A model generated the notes under the pieces. The model worked only from the letters and a program-made list of their open reading frames with translations. It did not search any database and was not told the origin of the DNA. Below, piece after piece: positions 16,977 to 31,582 of a stretch of 64,000 nucleotides of DNA. Position 1 is the stretch's first letter; every line of letters begins with the position of its first letter. Where the stretch lies: NCBI RefSeq assembly GCF_900105045.1, contig NZ_LT629739.1, positions 558,001-622,000 of the forward strand. Reading direction: 5' to 3'. Made by a program: the position numbers and the translations under genes. The DNA comes from Brevibacterium picturae (GTDB taxonomy: Bacteria > Actinomycetota > Actinomycetes > Actinomycetales > Brevibacteriaceae).

Positions 16977-18758
16977 TCACTTCTTGCCGACGAACCAGCC
17001 TTGGAGCTTCTTGATCCGAGCCTGGATCTGTTCTCGGGTCGCCTGCGCCACGGCCGGTCCCCCGCAGGCCTTGCGCAGCTCGACGTGGACGGTTTTGTGC
17101 GGTGAGCCGGTCCGCCGTGACCAGGCACCGACGAGGCTCTGGAGCTGGTTGCGCTCCTCTTTCATCGCTCGGTGGTCCAGCTCGCTGGGCTCCGGCTCTG
17201 GTGCCGCTGGTGCGGACGCAGTCTTCCGCTTCGCCTGACGGGCCTGTTGGGTGCGCAGCAGCTCGTGGACCTGGTCGGGTTCGAGCAGGCCGGGAATGCC
17301 GATGAAGTCGAGTTCGTCCTCGGAGCCGATCGCTCCGCCGGTGCCGAACTCGCCGCCGTCGAAGAGCACCCGGTCGAAGAGCGCCTCGGCGCCGAGTGCT
17401 TCGAAGGAGCCAAGCTGATCAGATGCCCCCTCCTCGCGGTTCGCCTGTTCCATGGCCTGGTCGTCGAAGACGACGACATCGTTCTCGTCCTCATTCTTCG
17501 GTCGGTCCAGGGCGTGATCACGTTCGACTTCCATCGTGTTCGCCAGAGCCATGAGGATCGGGACGGAGGGCAGGAACACCGAGGCGGTCTCGCCGCGTTT
17601 GCGTGCACGGACGAAACGTCCGATTGCCTGCGCGAAGAACAGCGGGGTCGCCGATGACGTCGCGTAAACCCCGACGCACAGTCGTGGCACGTCAACGCCT
17701 TCGGAGACCATGCGGACGGCGACCATCCACCGGTCGGTGGAGTTCTGGAACTGCTCGATCCGCGCCGAGGCGCCCGCTTCGTCGGAGAGCACGACCGTGG
17801 GTGCCTCACCGGTGAGTTCGCGCAGCACCTTGGCATAGGCGCGTGCATTGTCCTGGTCCGTGGCAATGACGAGCCCACCGGCGTCGTGCACGGTCCGCCG
17901 CACCTCCGTCAGGCGCAGATCGGCGGCCTTGAGCACCGCCGGGATCCAGTCGCCGGCAGGGTCGAGTGCCGTCCGCCATGCCTGAGCATTGATGTCCTTC
18001 GTCGTCTCTTCTCCGAGCACGTGCGACATCTCGTCACCGGCTCTGGTCCGCCAGGACATGGCGCCGGCATAGGCGAGGAACAGGACTGGGCGGACGACAG
18101 AATCCTTCAGAGCACGTCCGTACCCGTAGGAGTAGTCCGCCACCGAGGTGCGAATGCCGTTCTCGTCGGGCGCATAGGTGACGAACGGGATCGGTGAGGT
18201 GTCCGATCGGAAGGGGGTCCCGGTCAGGGAGAGTCTGCGCACTGCAGGACCGAATGCCTCCCGGACAGCATCGCCCCAGGACAATGCGTCTCCTCCGTGA
18301 TGGACCTCGTCGAGGATGACGAGCGTACGGCCCGCTGCGGTGCGGTTGTGGTGGAGCACCGGCTTGGCGGCCACCTGCGCGTAGGTGATGGCGACACCGT
18401 GATAGCCGGGGGCGTGTTTGCCCTGAGCGTTCTTGAACTGGGGGTCGAGTTTGATGCCGACGCGTGAAGCCGAATCGGCCCACTGCACCTTGAGGTGTTC
18501 TGTGGGTGCAACGACGGTGACTCTGTTGACGACTCGCTGCGCCAGCAGCTCGGCGGCGACTCGCAGTGCGAATGTCGTCTTGCCTGCGCCCGGTGTCGCG
18601 ACTGCGAGAAAGTCCTTCGGCTGATCCCGAAAATACTGTTCCAGAGCCTCAGCCTGCCAGGCGCGCAACTTTCCGGCCGTTCCCCAAGCGGCACGCTCGG
18701 GAAAGGCCGGTGGCAGTTGTTCGGCAGCGGAGGTCCCTGGGAGACGTTCCGCGGCCAT
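16977..18758 (-). CDS. Superfamily 2 DEAD/DEAH-box helicase (type III restriction-like ATPase fold)
   Basis: The 593-residue protein begins with RAWQAEALEQY (Q-motif-like), Walker A ATPGAGKTTFA near residue 57, motif II VILDEVHHGGD (DEVH), motif III LTGTPFRSD, and a C-terminal helicase domain containing SEGVDVPRL and QAIGRFVRAR (motifs V-VI). The last 150 residues are charged and less conserved. It starts immediately after the DUF3039 stop and has AAGGAG as ribosome site inside that gene's end. This helicase/DUF3039 pair recurs in actinobacteria. No methylase or nuclease partner is present, so a DNA-repair or RNA role is more likely than restriction. Confidence 0.88.
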   Translation of the reverse strand: MAAERLPGTSAAEQLPPAFPERAAWGTAGKLRAWQAEALEQYFRDQPKDFLAVATPGAGKTTFALRVAAELLAQRVVNRVTVVAPTEHLKVQWADSASRVGIKLDPQFKNAQGKHAPGYHGVAITYAQVAAKPVLHHNRTAAGRTLVILDEVHHGGDALSWGDAVREAFGPAVRRLSLTGTPFRSDTSPIPFVTYAPDENGIRTSVADYSYGYGRALKDSVVRPVLFLAYAGAMSWRTRAGDEMSHVLGEETTKDINAQAWRTALDPAGDWIPAVLKAADLRLTEVRRTVHDAGGLVIATDQDNARAYAKVLRELTGEAPTVVLSDEAGASARIEQFQNSTDRWMVAVRMVSEGVDVPRLCVGVYATSSATPLFFAQAIGRFVRARKRGETASVFLPSVPILMALANTMEVERDHALDRPKNEDENDVVVFDDQAMEQANREEGASDQLGSFEALGAEALFDRVLFDGGEFGTGGAIGSEDELDFIGIPGLLEPDQVHELLRTQQARQAKRKTASAPAAPEPEPSELDHRAMKEERNQLQSLVGAWSRRTGSPHKTVHVELRKACGGPAVAQATREQIQARIKKLQGWFVGKK

Positions 18759-19013
18759 TTACTCCTTGGGTCCTTCAGACATCGTTGAGTAGATCTCTTT
18801 GCACCGCGGGCACACAGGGAACCGCTCGGGGTCTCTGGTGGGCACCCACACCTTTCCGCACAGGGCGATCAGCGGTGTGCCCGTGACCATGGATTCCATG
18901 ATCTTGTCTTTGGGTGCGTAGTGGCTGAAACGTTCGTGGTCTCCGGGTTCAACACGTTGCTCGGACTGTTCACGCTCGATCGTTGCTGAACCACCTGATG
19001 CTGGATAGGTCAT
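18759..19013 (-). CDS. DUF3039 family protein with zinc-ribbon-like cysteines
   Basis: The 84-residue protein contains HYAPKDKIMESMVTG...ALCGKVWVPTRDPERFPVCPRC, the typical DUF3039 core. Cysteines in LCGK and CPRC could bind one zinc ion. Function is unknown. I start it at ATG 19011-19013 rather than eleven codons upstream because TACAAT lies 6 bases before it, matching a leaderless mRNA, and the longer version would begin inside the divergent gene. It is followed without a gap by the helicase gene. Confidence 0.85.
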   Translation of the reverse strand: MTYPASGGSATIEREQSEQRVEPGDHERFSHYAPKDKIMESMVTGTPLIALCGKVWVPTRDPERFPVCPRCKEIYSTMSEGPKE

Positions 19014-19019
19014 GGCTCC

Positions 19020-19025
19020 ATTGTA
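19020..19025 (-). promoter_or_regulatory. Probable -10 element for DUF3039-helicase, leaderless start
   Basis: TACAAT on the minus strand lies 6 bases before the ATG at 19013. Confidence 0.6.
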
Positions 19026-19031
19026 GTTCCC

Positions 19032-19037
19032 TAGAAT
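19032..19037 (+). promoter_or_regulatory. Probable -10 element for flavin reductase gene, leaderless start
   Basis: TAGAAT lies 7 bases before the ATG at 19045. It is only 6 bases from the opposing TACAAT, so the two promoters cannot easily be occupied at the same time. Confidence 0.6.
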
Positions 19038-19044
19038 GAGTGCC

Positions 19045-19560
19045 ATGGACAGAACTCACGAGGATTCCCTCACAGAACGCTACCGCGAACTCAGCGACGA
19101 TATTGCTGCGGCCGTGGCTTTGGTCTCAGCCAAGCGCGGCAACGCCCTTCACGCGATCACCGTCGACTCGTTCCTCGATGTGTCCTATGATCCGCCGACC
19201 ATGGCCGTCAGCATCTACGGCGGATCACGGATGATGGAGACGCTGGAGACGAGTGACCATTACGCCATCTCTGTGCTCAACTCCTCACAGCGAGACGTCT
19301 CCGAGCGGCTGGGCGCGCCCGGTCAACCGCTCTACGGTGCGCTCAAGGGCATCGACACGTTCCCCGCACCCCATTCGGGCCAGCCTGTGCTCACAGATGC
19401 GATCGCCTGGTTCGAGCTGCGGACGACGGAGGTCCTCGAAGTGGCTACTCATAGCCTCGTCGTCGGAGAGGTGGTGTCTCTGGGAGCCGGCGCCGACAGC
19501 AATAAAAGCAAACCATTGCTGCGGTGGCGCAAGGGCTACGGAACCATCGGGCCGCGCTGA
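19045..19560 (+). CDS. Flavin reductase family protein (FMN-binding split barrel)
   Basis: The 171-residue protein fits the flavin reductase/HpaC-like split-barrel fold: HAITVDSFLDVSYDPPTMAVSI near residues 37-58, the SDHYAISVLNSSQRDVSERLG segment, and a GEVVSLG strand before the C-terminus. Such proteins reduce FMN or FAD with NAD(P)H for a monooxygenase partner, or simply bind flavin. No monooxygenase is adjacent. I use ATG 19045 because of the -10 hexamer 7 bases upstream; a start three codons earlier is possible. Confidence 0.85.
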   Translation: MDRTHEDSLTERYRELSDDIAAAVALVSAKRGNALHAITVDSFLDVSYDPPTMAVSIYGGSRMMETLETSDHYAISVLNSSQRDVSERLGAPGQPLYGALKGIDTFPAPHSGQPVLTDAIAWFELRTTEVLEVATHSLVVGEVVSLGAGADSNKSKPLLRWRKGYGTIGPR

Positions 19561-19581
19561 TCGGAGCTTGCGGATAAATGC

Positions 19582-19642
19582 CAGCGGCCCTCCGATCCTC
19601 CTCAGCTGCGTTGAAAGCTGTCGGAGGATCGGAGGGCCGCTG
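19582..19642. terminator. Long perfect hairpin between convergent genes
   Basis: Arms 19582-19601 and 19623-19642 are a perfect 20-base inverted repeat, extended inward by a CAGCT/AGCTG pair. It lies between the flavin reductase gene and gdhA, which converge, and can stop transcription both ways. No T-run follows on either side. Confidence 0.8.
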
Positions 19643-19686
19643 CGCGCCGGTCGGTCCCGGCCGCTTCCTGCAGCTCCTCAGTCAGC

Positions 19687-21045
<1,359 letters not shown>

Positions 21046-21161
21046 CCGTGACCCGCATAACATGAGCTGGTGCGACCGAATAATGGACAACACGGTGTCG
21101 GAAAGCATATGTGGTATAAGCCGAATCTTGGCGACTATCGGTAACAGACACTAACCGACGG

Positions 21162-21167
21162 TAGTAT
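21162..21167 (+). promoter_or_regulatory. Probable -10 element for GNAT gene at 21174, leaderless start
   Basis: TAGTAT followed by CAGGAG and then ATG. The AGGAG abuts the start codon and is too close to act as a Shine-Dalgarno, which favours leaderless initiation. Confidence 0.55.
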
Positions 21168-21173
21168 CAGGAG

Positions 21174-21833
21174 ATGGAGTTGGAAGAAGTTTGGCCGCCA
21201 TTTGCCCTGAGAATTCGCTGTGGCGACATGGAATTGTCCCCGGTTCGCGAATCCGACTATTCGGAATTAGCCGACATCGCCGACGGTGGGGTCCGCCAGC
21301 ATAACCTACCGGCTTTTCTCGTCAATTGGGATTCGGGCACTCGTGAGGAAATCGCACGGTCCATGGCGCAGTATCAATGGAATACGCGAGCGAACTTCCA
21401 GGTCAATGATTGGACGATCGAGTTCACCGTCCGGGTCGGCAGTCGTGTTGTCGGTGTACAGGGTGTCAGTGCACAGCACTTTCCGCACACACGATCGGTG
21501 TCAACGGGCTCGTGGTTGGCCCTGCACGAGCAGGGTCAGGGGTACGGCACCCGGATGAGGAGGATCGCTGTGACGGCGTTTGCCGATCATTTCGACGCGG
21601 TCTCCTTCCACTCCGGATTCTTCGAGGGCAATGAGGCCAGTCGCAAGGTCTCAGAAAGGCTGGGTTACTCCCCCAACGGGGTGAAGACCATCGTCGCTCA
21701 GGACGGTTTGGCACATGTTGAGCGCCAAGTCATTCTGACAGCTGCGAATATCGAACGAGGTCCAGATCCGGTGGAAGTAGTCGGGGCCGAACAGGTCCGC
21801 CGCTTCCTCGGCCTCGAACTTTCGCGGGGGTAG
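21174..21833 (+). CDS. GNAT family N-acetyltransferase
   Basis: The 219-residue protein has the RimJ/RimL-like layout: MELSPVRESDY near residue 18, WTIEFTVRVGSRVVGVQGV as the central strands, then the acetyl-CoA loop HEQGQGYGTRMRRIAV near residue 118 (the Q/R-x-x-G-x-G/A signature as GQGYGT), and NEASRKVSERLGY as the C-terminal helix-loop typical of protein or small-molecule acetyltransferases. The acceptor is unknown. Upstream is a 140-base divergent gap shared with gdhA; downstream lies the rRNA operon terminator, facing it. Confidence 0.88.
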   Translation: MELEEVWPPFALRIRCGDMELSPVRESDYSELADIADGGVRQHNLPAFLVNWDSGTREEIARSMAQYQWNTRANFQVNDWTIEFTVRVGSRVVGVQGVSAQHFPHTRSVSTGSWLALHEQGQGYGTRMRRIAVTAFADHFDAVSFHSGFFEGNEASRKVSERLGYSPNGVKTIVAQDGLAHVERQVILTAANIERGPDPVEVVGAEQVRRFLGLELSRG

Positions 21834-21904
21834 ACTCAAGAACCTCTTGCACCTGGGTCGCTCAGTTGCAGGCGAATCGTCGCCCCACCGTGTGAATGCA
21901 ATAA

Positions 21905-21948
21905 AGAGGAGAGGACCACCCCGTCAAAACGGAATGACCCTCCCCTCT
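21905..21948 (-). terminator. Terminator of the rRNA operon
   Basis: Read on the minus strand, AGAGGGGAGG (21939-21948) pairs with CCTCTCCTCT (21905-21914), one G-U pair, and is followed by TTTATTG. It lies about 10 bases after the 5S gene and has the nearest thing to a U-tract among the hairpins here. Confidence 0.8.
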
Positions 21949-21958
21949 CAAAGAATAT

Positions 21959-22077
21959 TGCGGCAGTCACCTACTCTCCCACAACCACCAAGTTGCAGTA
22001 CCATCAGCGCGAATGGGCTTAGCTACCGGGATCGGAACGGTTAACCGGGCGTTTCCCCACCACTATCACCACCGCAA
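21959..22077 (-). rRNA. rrf: 5S ribosomal RNA
   Basis: The minus strand reads the canonical 5S core: a GTGGTGGGGAAACGCCCGG region, CGATCCCGGTAGCTAAGCCC and GATGGTACTGC, closing with GGGAGAGTAGGTGACTGCCGC. The 5' and 3' ends pair (GCGGT with ACTGC). Ends are accurate to a few bases. It is the last gene of the operon. Confidence 0.95.
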
Positions 22078-22237
22078 AACCAACAAACCACCACCACCCC
22101 AAGACTTCATCAATCTCAAAGGGCAGGTAGCAGTCCAAGAACCGCACAGCGAACGCGAACACCACACATAATGTGACCCGTAAAAACGTCTCGTAAAACC
22201 TACAGTGTTACCCGCACACACCAACCACCAAAAAAGT

Positions 22238-27302
<5,065 letters not shown>

Positions 27303-27620
27303 TAAAAAAATTATGTAACGAATCAATCCCAGCAAGACAGCCAACACACGATCACGGGGTGATCGTCGTTGACCCAAAAAAATCATGCCCACACACGCTG
27401 ACATGACCACCCGGCGAAGGGCAGCCACAAATGTGTGGACATGTGATTGTCTTACCAGAAAATATTAATGTTTCTGGCATCACTATCTGTTCAAACAAAC
27501 ACGCTATTGGATTCTCAAACCACAAACACTCACCCGTCACCACACCAAAAAACAGTGCGTTCACCAGGGGTGTCAGTTTCATTTGTGTACTTTTCGCCTT
27601 GCGGCTCGCTGTACCAGCGG
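27303..27620 (-). other. 16S rRNA leader
   Basis: About 318 transcribed bases before 16S. It holds a boxA-like copy (27510-27523), a hairpin CCAGAAA/TTTCTGG (27456-27478), and ACGATCAC/GTGATCGT with a 3-base loop (27348-27366). The hairpins are suitable as RNase III processing stems or Nus-recruiting elements. Confidence 0.65.
27510..27523 (-). promoter_or_regulatory. boxA-like antitermination motif, leader copy
   Basis: Same 14 bases as the spacer copy at 25474, located about 100 bases after the predicted transcription start. Confidence 0.6.
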
Positions 27621-27626
27621 ATATCT

Positions 27627-27655
27627 ACTCTACAGTGTTGTTTCGACCTTCGCAA
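27627..27655 (-). promoter_or_regulatory. rRNA operon promoter
   Basis: On the minus strand TTGCGA (27650-27655), a 17-base spacer and TAGAGT (27627-27632). A perfect 6-base-arm palindrome, TTGAAG-ATGAA-CTTCAA, lies at 27657-27673 just upstream of the -35. The remaining 245 bases up to the SRAP gene stop show no gene. Confidence 0.65.
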
Positions 27656-27918
27656 CTTGAAGTTCATCTTCAATTCGCTGGGATCAAACCTGATCGGAGT
27701 GACCGTTGCCGTTCCTTGCGGGCTGGCAACTCGGTACACACTACACACATCCGAGACCGTGTGCAAAATGGGCCGATTCGACCCTTCCCAACAGAGAATT
27801 GGCCGCGGTCGGCGATGCTCTTCACCACCCCCTGCACCGTCGCCGATCTTGCCCTGCACGCCCAGCAGTTCCGCCTCGCTCTGCAGGGGTGCGCTCAGCC
27901 ACCGGTGCAGACCTGCGC

Positions 27919-28611
27919 TCACGCCACCGGTGCAGTCAGCTCTGGGCCGTCGTTGCGGACGTTTCCCACGCTCCTGCCGACCTTGTGCCGAGTCACACTC
28001 GCTGGGTCGACCTGCGACAGGGTTGATTCCACCAGCGGAGGAACGTTGCTGCTCGGCACCGCGGGATCGATCCAGTCATCGACGGCGCCGCGGTTGAGGA
28101 AGACCGGCATCCGATGGTGCACATCCTGCAGATGCCCTGCCGCCTCCATCGTCAGAATCGTCGTCGACACCAACCAGGACTGGTCTGGCTGCTTCCAGAA
28201 CTCGAAGAGGCCGGCCATGAAGAGCGGGCCGCCACCTGCTGCGGACATCATCCACGGTTGTTTGCCGTCTTCCGTGGTCTCCCACTCGTAGTAGCCGGGG
28301 ACCGGAACTGCGCAGCGGCGCCTCTTGATGGACTGCCGGAACATCGGTTTCTCGAGGACAGTCTCCGACCGCGCATTGAATGCTTTGAACCCGATCTTCG
28401 TGTCCTTCGCCCACCCAGGCACCAATCCCCAGGAAGCAGTCTCCAGTCGCCGCGTCAGCTGTCCCTCATCATCCAATCGCTCGACGACGATAGGCACGAA
28501 GGAGCCTGGTGGCACGTTGTACCTGGGTGTGTAGTCATAGGAGACGACGTCAAGGCGAAGCTCATCGGCGAGATCTGCCGGATCGAGAGACATATTGAGT
28601 CGACCGCACAT
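27919..28611 (-). CDS. SRAP domain protein (YedK/HMCES family), abasic-site DNA crosslinker
   Basis: SRAP proteins form a covalent link with abasic sites in single-stranded DNA. The 230-residue protein keeps the key residues: Cys2 after methionine removal (MCGR), Asn79 (FNARSET), Glu109 (GYYEWE) and His165 (VHHRMPV), plus the WGLVPGW strand. The start must be this ATG because Cys2 has to become the N-terminus. It is divergent from the marR gene with a gap of about 34 bases, and lies downstream of nothing else on its strand. Confidence 0.94.
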   Translation of the reverse strand: MCGRLNMSLDPADLADELRLDVVSYDYTPRYNVPPGSFVPIVVERLDDEGQLTRRLETASWGLVPGWAKDTKIGFKAFNARSETVLEKPMFRQSIKRRRCAVPVPGYYEWETTEDGKQPWMMSAAGGGPLFMAGLFEFWKQPDQSWLVSTTILTMEAAGHLQDVHHRMPVFLNRGAVDDWIDPAVPSSNVPPLVESTLSQVDPASVTRHKVGRSVGNVRNDGPELTAPVA

Positions 28612-28632
28612 GCGCTTATCTTCTCACTTCAC

Positions 28633-28638
28633 TACACT
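28633..28638 (+). promoter_or_regulatory. Probable -10 element of marR-type gene, leaderless start
   Basis: TACACT followed by 7 bases and ATG 28646. Confidence 0.5.
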
Positions 28639-28645
28639 GTCGACA

Positions 28646-29161
28646 ATGGCGGCGGAAAAGACATCAGCGAGCAGACTCGACCCGATCGAGGAGTCCAGGA
28701 AGCAGTGGCTCGCCCACGGGTGGAACGATTCCACCGATGGCATGACGACCGTGATCTCAGTGATGAGGGTCCATCAGCTGTTTCTCGCCAAGGTCGATGC
28801 CGCGCTCAAACCATTCGCGCTGACGTTCTCGCGATACGAGGTCCTCACACTTCTGTCCTTCACCAAGTCGGGGACATTGCCGATGTCGAAGATCTCGGCC
28901 CGCCTCCAGGTTCATGCCACGTCGACGACGAATTCGGTCGATCGGCTCGAGAAGGCCGGTCTCGTGAAGAGACGCAGCCACCCCGACGACCGTCGCACCA
29001 CACTCGTCGAGCTCACCGACACCGGCCGTGCGCTGTCTTCACGCGCCACGGCCGCCCTCAATGACGAGGTATTCAGCTCACCTGCACTGGCCGGGGCCGA
29101 CTTGGGCGGACTACTGCCCCATCTCGAATCTCTGCGGTCCGAACTCGAAGGCCGAGGCTGA
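28646..29161 (+). CDS. MarR family transcriptional regulator
   Basis: The 171-residue protein has the MarR winged helix: LTFSRYEVLTLLSF, the recognition helix in KISARLQVHATSTTNSVDRLEKAGLVKR, and the wing SHPDDRRTTLVELTDTGRAL. I start at ATG 28646, which has TACACT 7 bases upstream; the open frame extends to a TTG at 28595 that would overlap the SRAP gene. It is co-oriented with, and 194 bases before, the acyl-CoA dehydrogenase gene. It may control that operon, although the palindrome there is not proven to be its site. Confidence 0.92.
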   Translation: MAAEKTSASRLDPIEESRKQWLAHGWNDSTDGMTTVISVMRVHQLFLAKVDAALKPFALTFSRYEVLTLLSFTKSGTLPMSKISARLQVHATSTTNSVDRLEKAGLVKRRSHPDDRRTTLVELTDTGRALSSRATAALNDEVFSSPALAGADLGGLLPHLESLRSELEGRG

Positions 29162-29259
29162 CGCTCCTCTTCTCTTCCCACTACGGGCCCTGCCTTTCCG
29201 CTGCGTCCCCTGCATCTCTCCCCTATCGGCCGACTCTGCGACGAAGCAGCTGTCCTGAA

Positions 29260-29279
29260 TTAGTTGGACGTCCAAGTAA
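29260..29279. promoter_or_regulatory. Palindromic operator candidate overlapping a -35
   Basis: TTGGACGTCCAA (29264-29275) is a perfect 12-base palindrome; with flanks (TTAG...GTAA) 18 of 20 positions are symmetrical. Its left half, TTGGAC, can also be the -35 of a promoter whose -10 is TATCGT (29288-29293, spacer 18). A repressor bound here would block the acyl-CoA dehydrogenase operon. Confidence 0.65.
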
Positions 29280-29355
29280 TTTCTCCGTATCGTGGTTAAC
29301 GTCATCACGTATGCGACACGCCTCAAACGTGAATAGCCCTATCCGTGGAGGAACA

Positions 29356-30522
29356 ATGTCCCGCAGCACAGCAGCTGCCCTGCCGTTCGGTCTCACCGAA
29401 GAACAACAGACGATCTCCGGCATGGTGCGCGAATTCGCCGATTCCGAGATCGCTCCGCACGCTCTGGAGTGGGACGCCGAGCACCACTTCCCTGTCGACG
29501 TGATCAAAAAGTCCGCCGACTTGGGCATGGGCGGAATCTACGTCAGCGAAGAGGCCGGGGGCACCGGGATGGGCCGCATGGATGCCGCCCTCATCTTCGA
29601 AGCGATGTCGACGGGCTGTCCCTCGGTCGCCGCGTACATCTCCATCCACAATATGGTGGCCTGGATGATCGACAAGTACGGCAGTGCCGAACTGAAGGAG
29701 AAGTACCTCGCGCCCCTCGTGTCGATGGACAACCTCGGCAGCTATTGCCTCACCGAACCGAATGCAGGCTCCGACGCCGCCGCTCTGCGCACCTCGGCGA
29801 GAGAAGACGGTGACTCCTACGTCCTCAACGGCGTCAAACAGTTCATCTCCGGAGCCGGCGCCACCGAGACGTACCTGGTGATGGCGCGTACCGGCCAGGA
29901 CGGATCGCGCGGAATCTCCGCATTCATCCTCGAAAAGGGCATGGAGGGCCTCTCCTTCGGCCCGAATGAACAGAAGATGGGATGGCGAGCTCAGCCGACC
30001 CGACAGGTCATCATGGAAAACGTGCGCGTGCCGAAGGAGAACCTCCTCGGCGAACCCGGTCAGGGTTTCAAGATCGCGATGTCCGGACTCGACGGAGGCC
30101 GGCTCAACATCGGAGCATGTTCGCTGGGCGGCGGGCAGTCTGCGTTGGAGAAGGCCATCGACTACATGGGCGAACGACAGGCCTTCGGCACCGAGCTCTC
30201 AGCTTTCCAGGCCCTGCGATTCGAGGTCGCGGAGATGCAGACCAAGCTCGAAGCGGCTCGCTCCCTCCTGTGGCGTGCCGCCAACGCCTACGACGCAGGC
30301 GATCCGAACACCTCACTGCTCTCGGCAATGGCGAAGCTGACAGCCACGGATTCGGGCTTCGACGTCGCCAATAGGGCACTCCAGTTGCACGGCGGCTACG
30401 GCTATCTGACAGAGTATGGAATTGAGAAGCTGGTGCGTGACCTGCGCGTCCACCAGATTCTGGAAGGCAGTAACGAAATCATGCGCGTGATCATTTCGCG
30501 CAAGAGCACAGGAGTGGGCTGA
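29356..30522 (+). CDS. Acyl-CoA dehydrogenase, probably isobutyryl-CoA dehydrogenase
   Basis: The FAD enzyme oxidises acyl-CoA at C2-C3. The 388-residue protein shows the ACAD order: GLTEEQQTISGMVREFAD, CLTEPNAGSDAA (FAD/substrate loop), AFILEKGMEGLSFG, and ELSAFQALRFEVAEM. The ending LHGGYGYLTEYGIEKLVRD...ILEGSNEIMR has the catalytic Glu in EGSNE. I start at ATG 29356 with GGAGG upstream, not at the extended frame. The next two genes are a 3-hydroxyisobutyryl-CoA hydrolase and an enoyl-CoA hydratase, so isobutyryl-CoA from valine is the likely substrate; 2-methylbutyryl-CoA is an alternative. Confidence 0.93.
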   Translation: MSRSTAAALPFGLTEEQQTISGMVREFADSEIAPHALEWDAEHHFPVDVIKKSADLGMGGIYVSEEAGGTGMGRMDAALIFEAMSTGCPSVAAYISIHNMVAWMIDKYGSAELKEKYLAPLVSMDNLGSYCLTEPNAGSDAAALRTSAREDGDSYVLNGVKQFISGAGATETYLVMARTGQDGSRGISAFILEKGMEGLSFGPNEQKMGWRAQPTRQVIMENVRVPKENLLGEPGQGFKIAMSGLDGGRLNIGACSLGGGQSALEKAIDYMGERQAFGTELSAFQALRFEVAEMQTKLEAARSLLWRAANAYDAGDPNTSLLSAMAKLTATDSGFDVANRALQLHGGYGYLTEYGIEKLVRDLRVHQILEGSNEIMRVIISRKSTGVG

Positions 30523-30523
30523 T

Positions 30524-31582
30524 ATGACAACTGAAGCTGCGGCACCGCCAAGCGAAACCTCCGTCATCACCTCGAGCCACAACAGGGTGGGACGCATCGA
30601 ACTCAACAAACCGAAACTGATCAATGCATTGGGCCAGGACATGGTGGGCGCCATCGACGACGCTCTCAAGAGCTGGCGCAACGATGACTCGATCACAGCA
30701 GTCCTGGTCACCGGACGGGGCGAACGTGGGCTGTGCGCCGGCGGCGACATCAAGGCCGTCTACAACGACATCGTGGCCGGCACCGATGAGAATGCCCGGT
30801 TCTGGAATCGCGAATACAAGATGAACCATGCGATCTCCGAATTCCCCAAGCCCTATGTCGTGATCATGAATGGCATCACCATGGGCGGCGGGGTCGGGAT
30901 CTCCTCTCACGGCTCACACCGCATCGTCACCGACTCCACGAAGATCGGAATGCCGGAGACCGGGATCGGCCTGTTCCCCGACGTCGGCGGCACACACCTG
31001 CTGGCCAACGCCCCGGGCGAACTCGGCACCCACCTGGCACTGACCGGACAGCCGGTCGGCGCCGGAGCCGCACTGGCCATGGGCCTGGCCGACTACTACG
31101 TGCTCGATGCCGATGTCCCGGGACTCATCGCCGAGCTCGAAGCCGGAGGTGATGTCGAGGAGACGATCACCCGCCACGCCTCCGAGGCTCCAGAGAACGA
31201 ACTCGCCGAGGCTGCAGCCTGGATCAACGAGTGCTACGCCGCAGACCGCGCCGAAGACATCGTCGCAGCTCTGGCCGCGCATGCGAATCCCGATGCCAAT
31301 GCCGCAGCGAAGCTGATCGGGACCAAGGCCCCCACCTCGGTGAAGGTGACCCTGGCCGCCGTCCGCAACGCCGGGAACATGTCCTTGGCCGAGGTCCTCG
31401 AGCAGGATTACCGGGCAGCCGTCGCGCTGACCCGGCGCCCCGATCTCAAGGAGGGCATCCGCGCTCAGGTCATCGACAAGGACCGCAACCCGCAGTGGTC
31501 GCCTGCCACGCTCTACGAGGTCAGCGACGAAACAGTCCACGAGATTCTCACCACCGATCACGAAGAGAAGGTGTTCGCATGA
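30524..31582 (+). CDS. 3-hydroxyisobutyryl-CoA hydrolase (crotonase superfamily)
   Basis: The enzyme releases free 3-hydroxyisobutyrate from its CoA thioester in valine breakdown. The 352-residue length and the motifs separate it from ordinary hydratases: [28 protein letters not shown] (oxyanion hole), [31 protein letters not shown] with the catalytic Glu and Asp, and the C-terminal extension [13 protein letters not shown]...[20 protein letters not shown] typical of HIBCH. It starts one base after the dehydrogenase stop and ends in an ATGA overlap with the next gene. Confidence 0.93.
   Translation: MTTEAAAPPSETSVITSSHNRVGRIELNKPKLINALGQDMVGAIDDALKSWRNDDSITAVLVTGRGERGLCAGGDIKAVYNDIVAGTDENARFWNREYKMNHAISEFPKPYVVIMNGITMGGGVGISSHGSHRIVTDSTKIGMPETGIGLFPDVGGTHLLANAPGELGTHLALTGQPVGAGAALAMGLADYYVLDADVPGLIAELEAGGDVEETITRHASEAPENELAEAAAWINECYAADRAEDIVAALAAHANPDANAAAKLIGTKAPTSVKVTLAAVRNAGNMSLAEVLEQDYRAAVALTRRPDLKEGIRAQVIDKDRNPQWSPATLYEVSDETVHEILTTDHEEKVFA

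Noticed and set aside
16977..18758. Restriction or phage-defence system built on the helicase
   Set aside because: No methylase, nuclease or effector gene accompanies it; the neighbour is the DUF3039 gene in a pairing common in actinobacteria.
27431..28291. A 286-residue plus-strand frame over the rRNA leader and SRAP gene
   Set aside because: It runs through the rRNA promoter and antisense through the SRAP gene, with no ribosome site or recognisable sequence.
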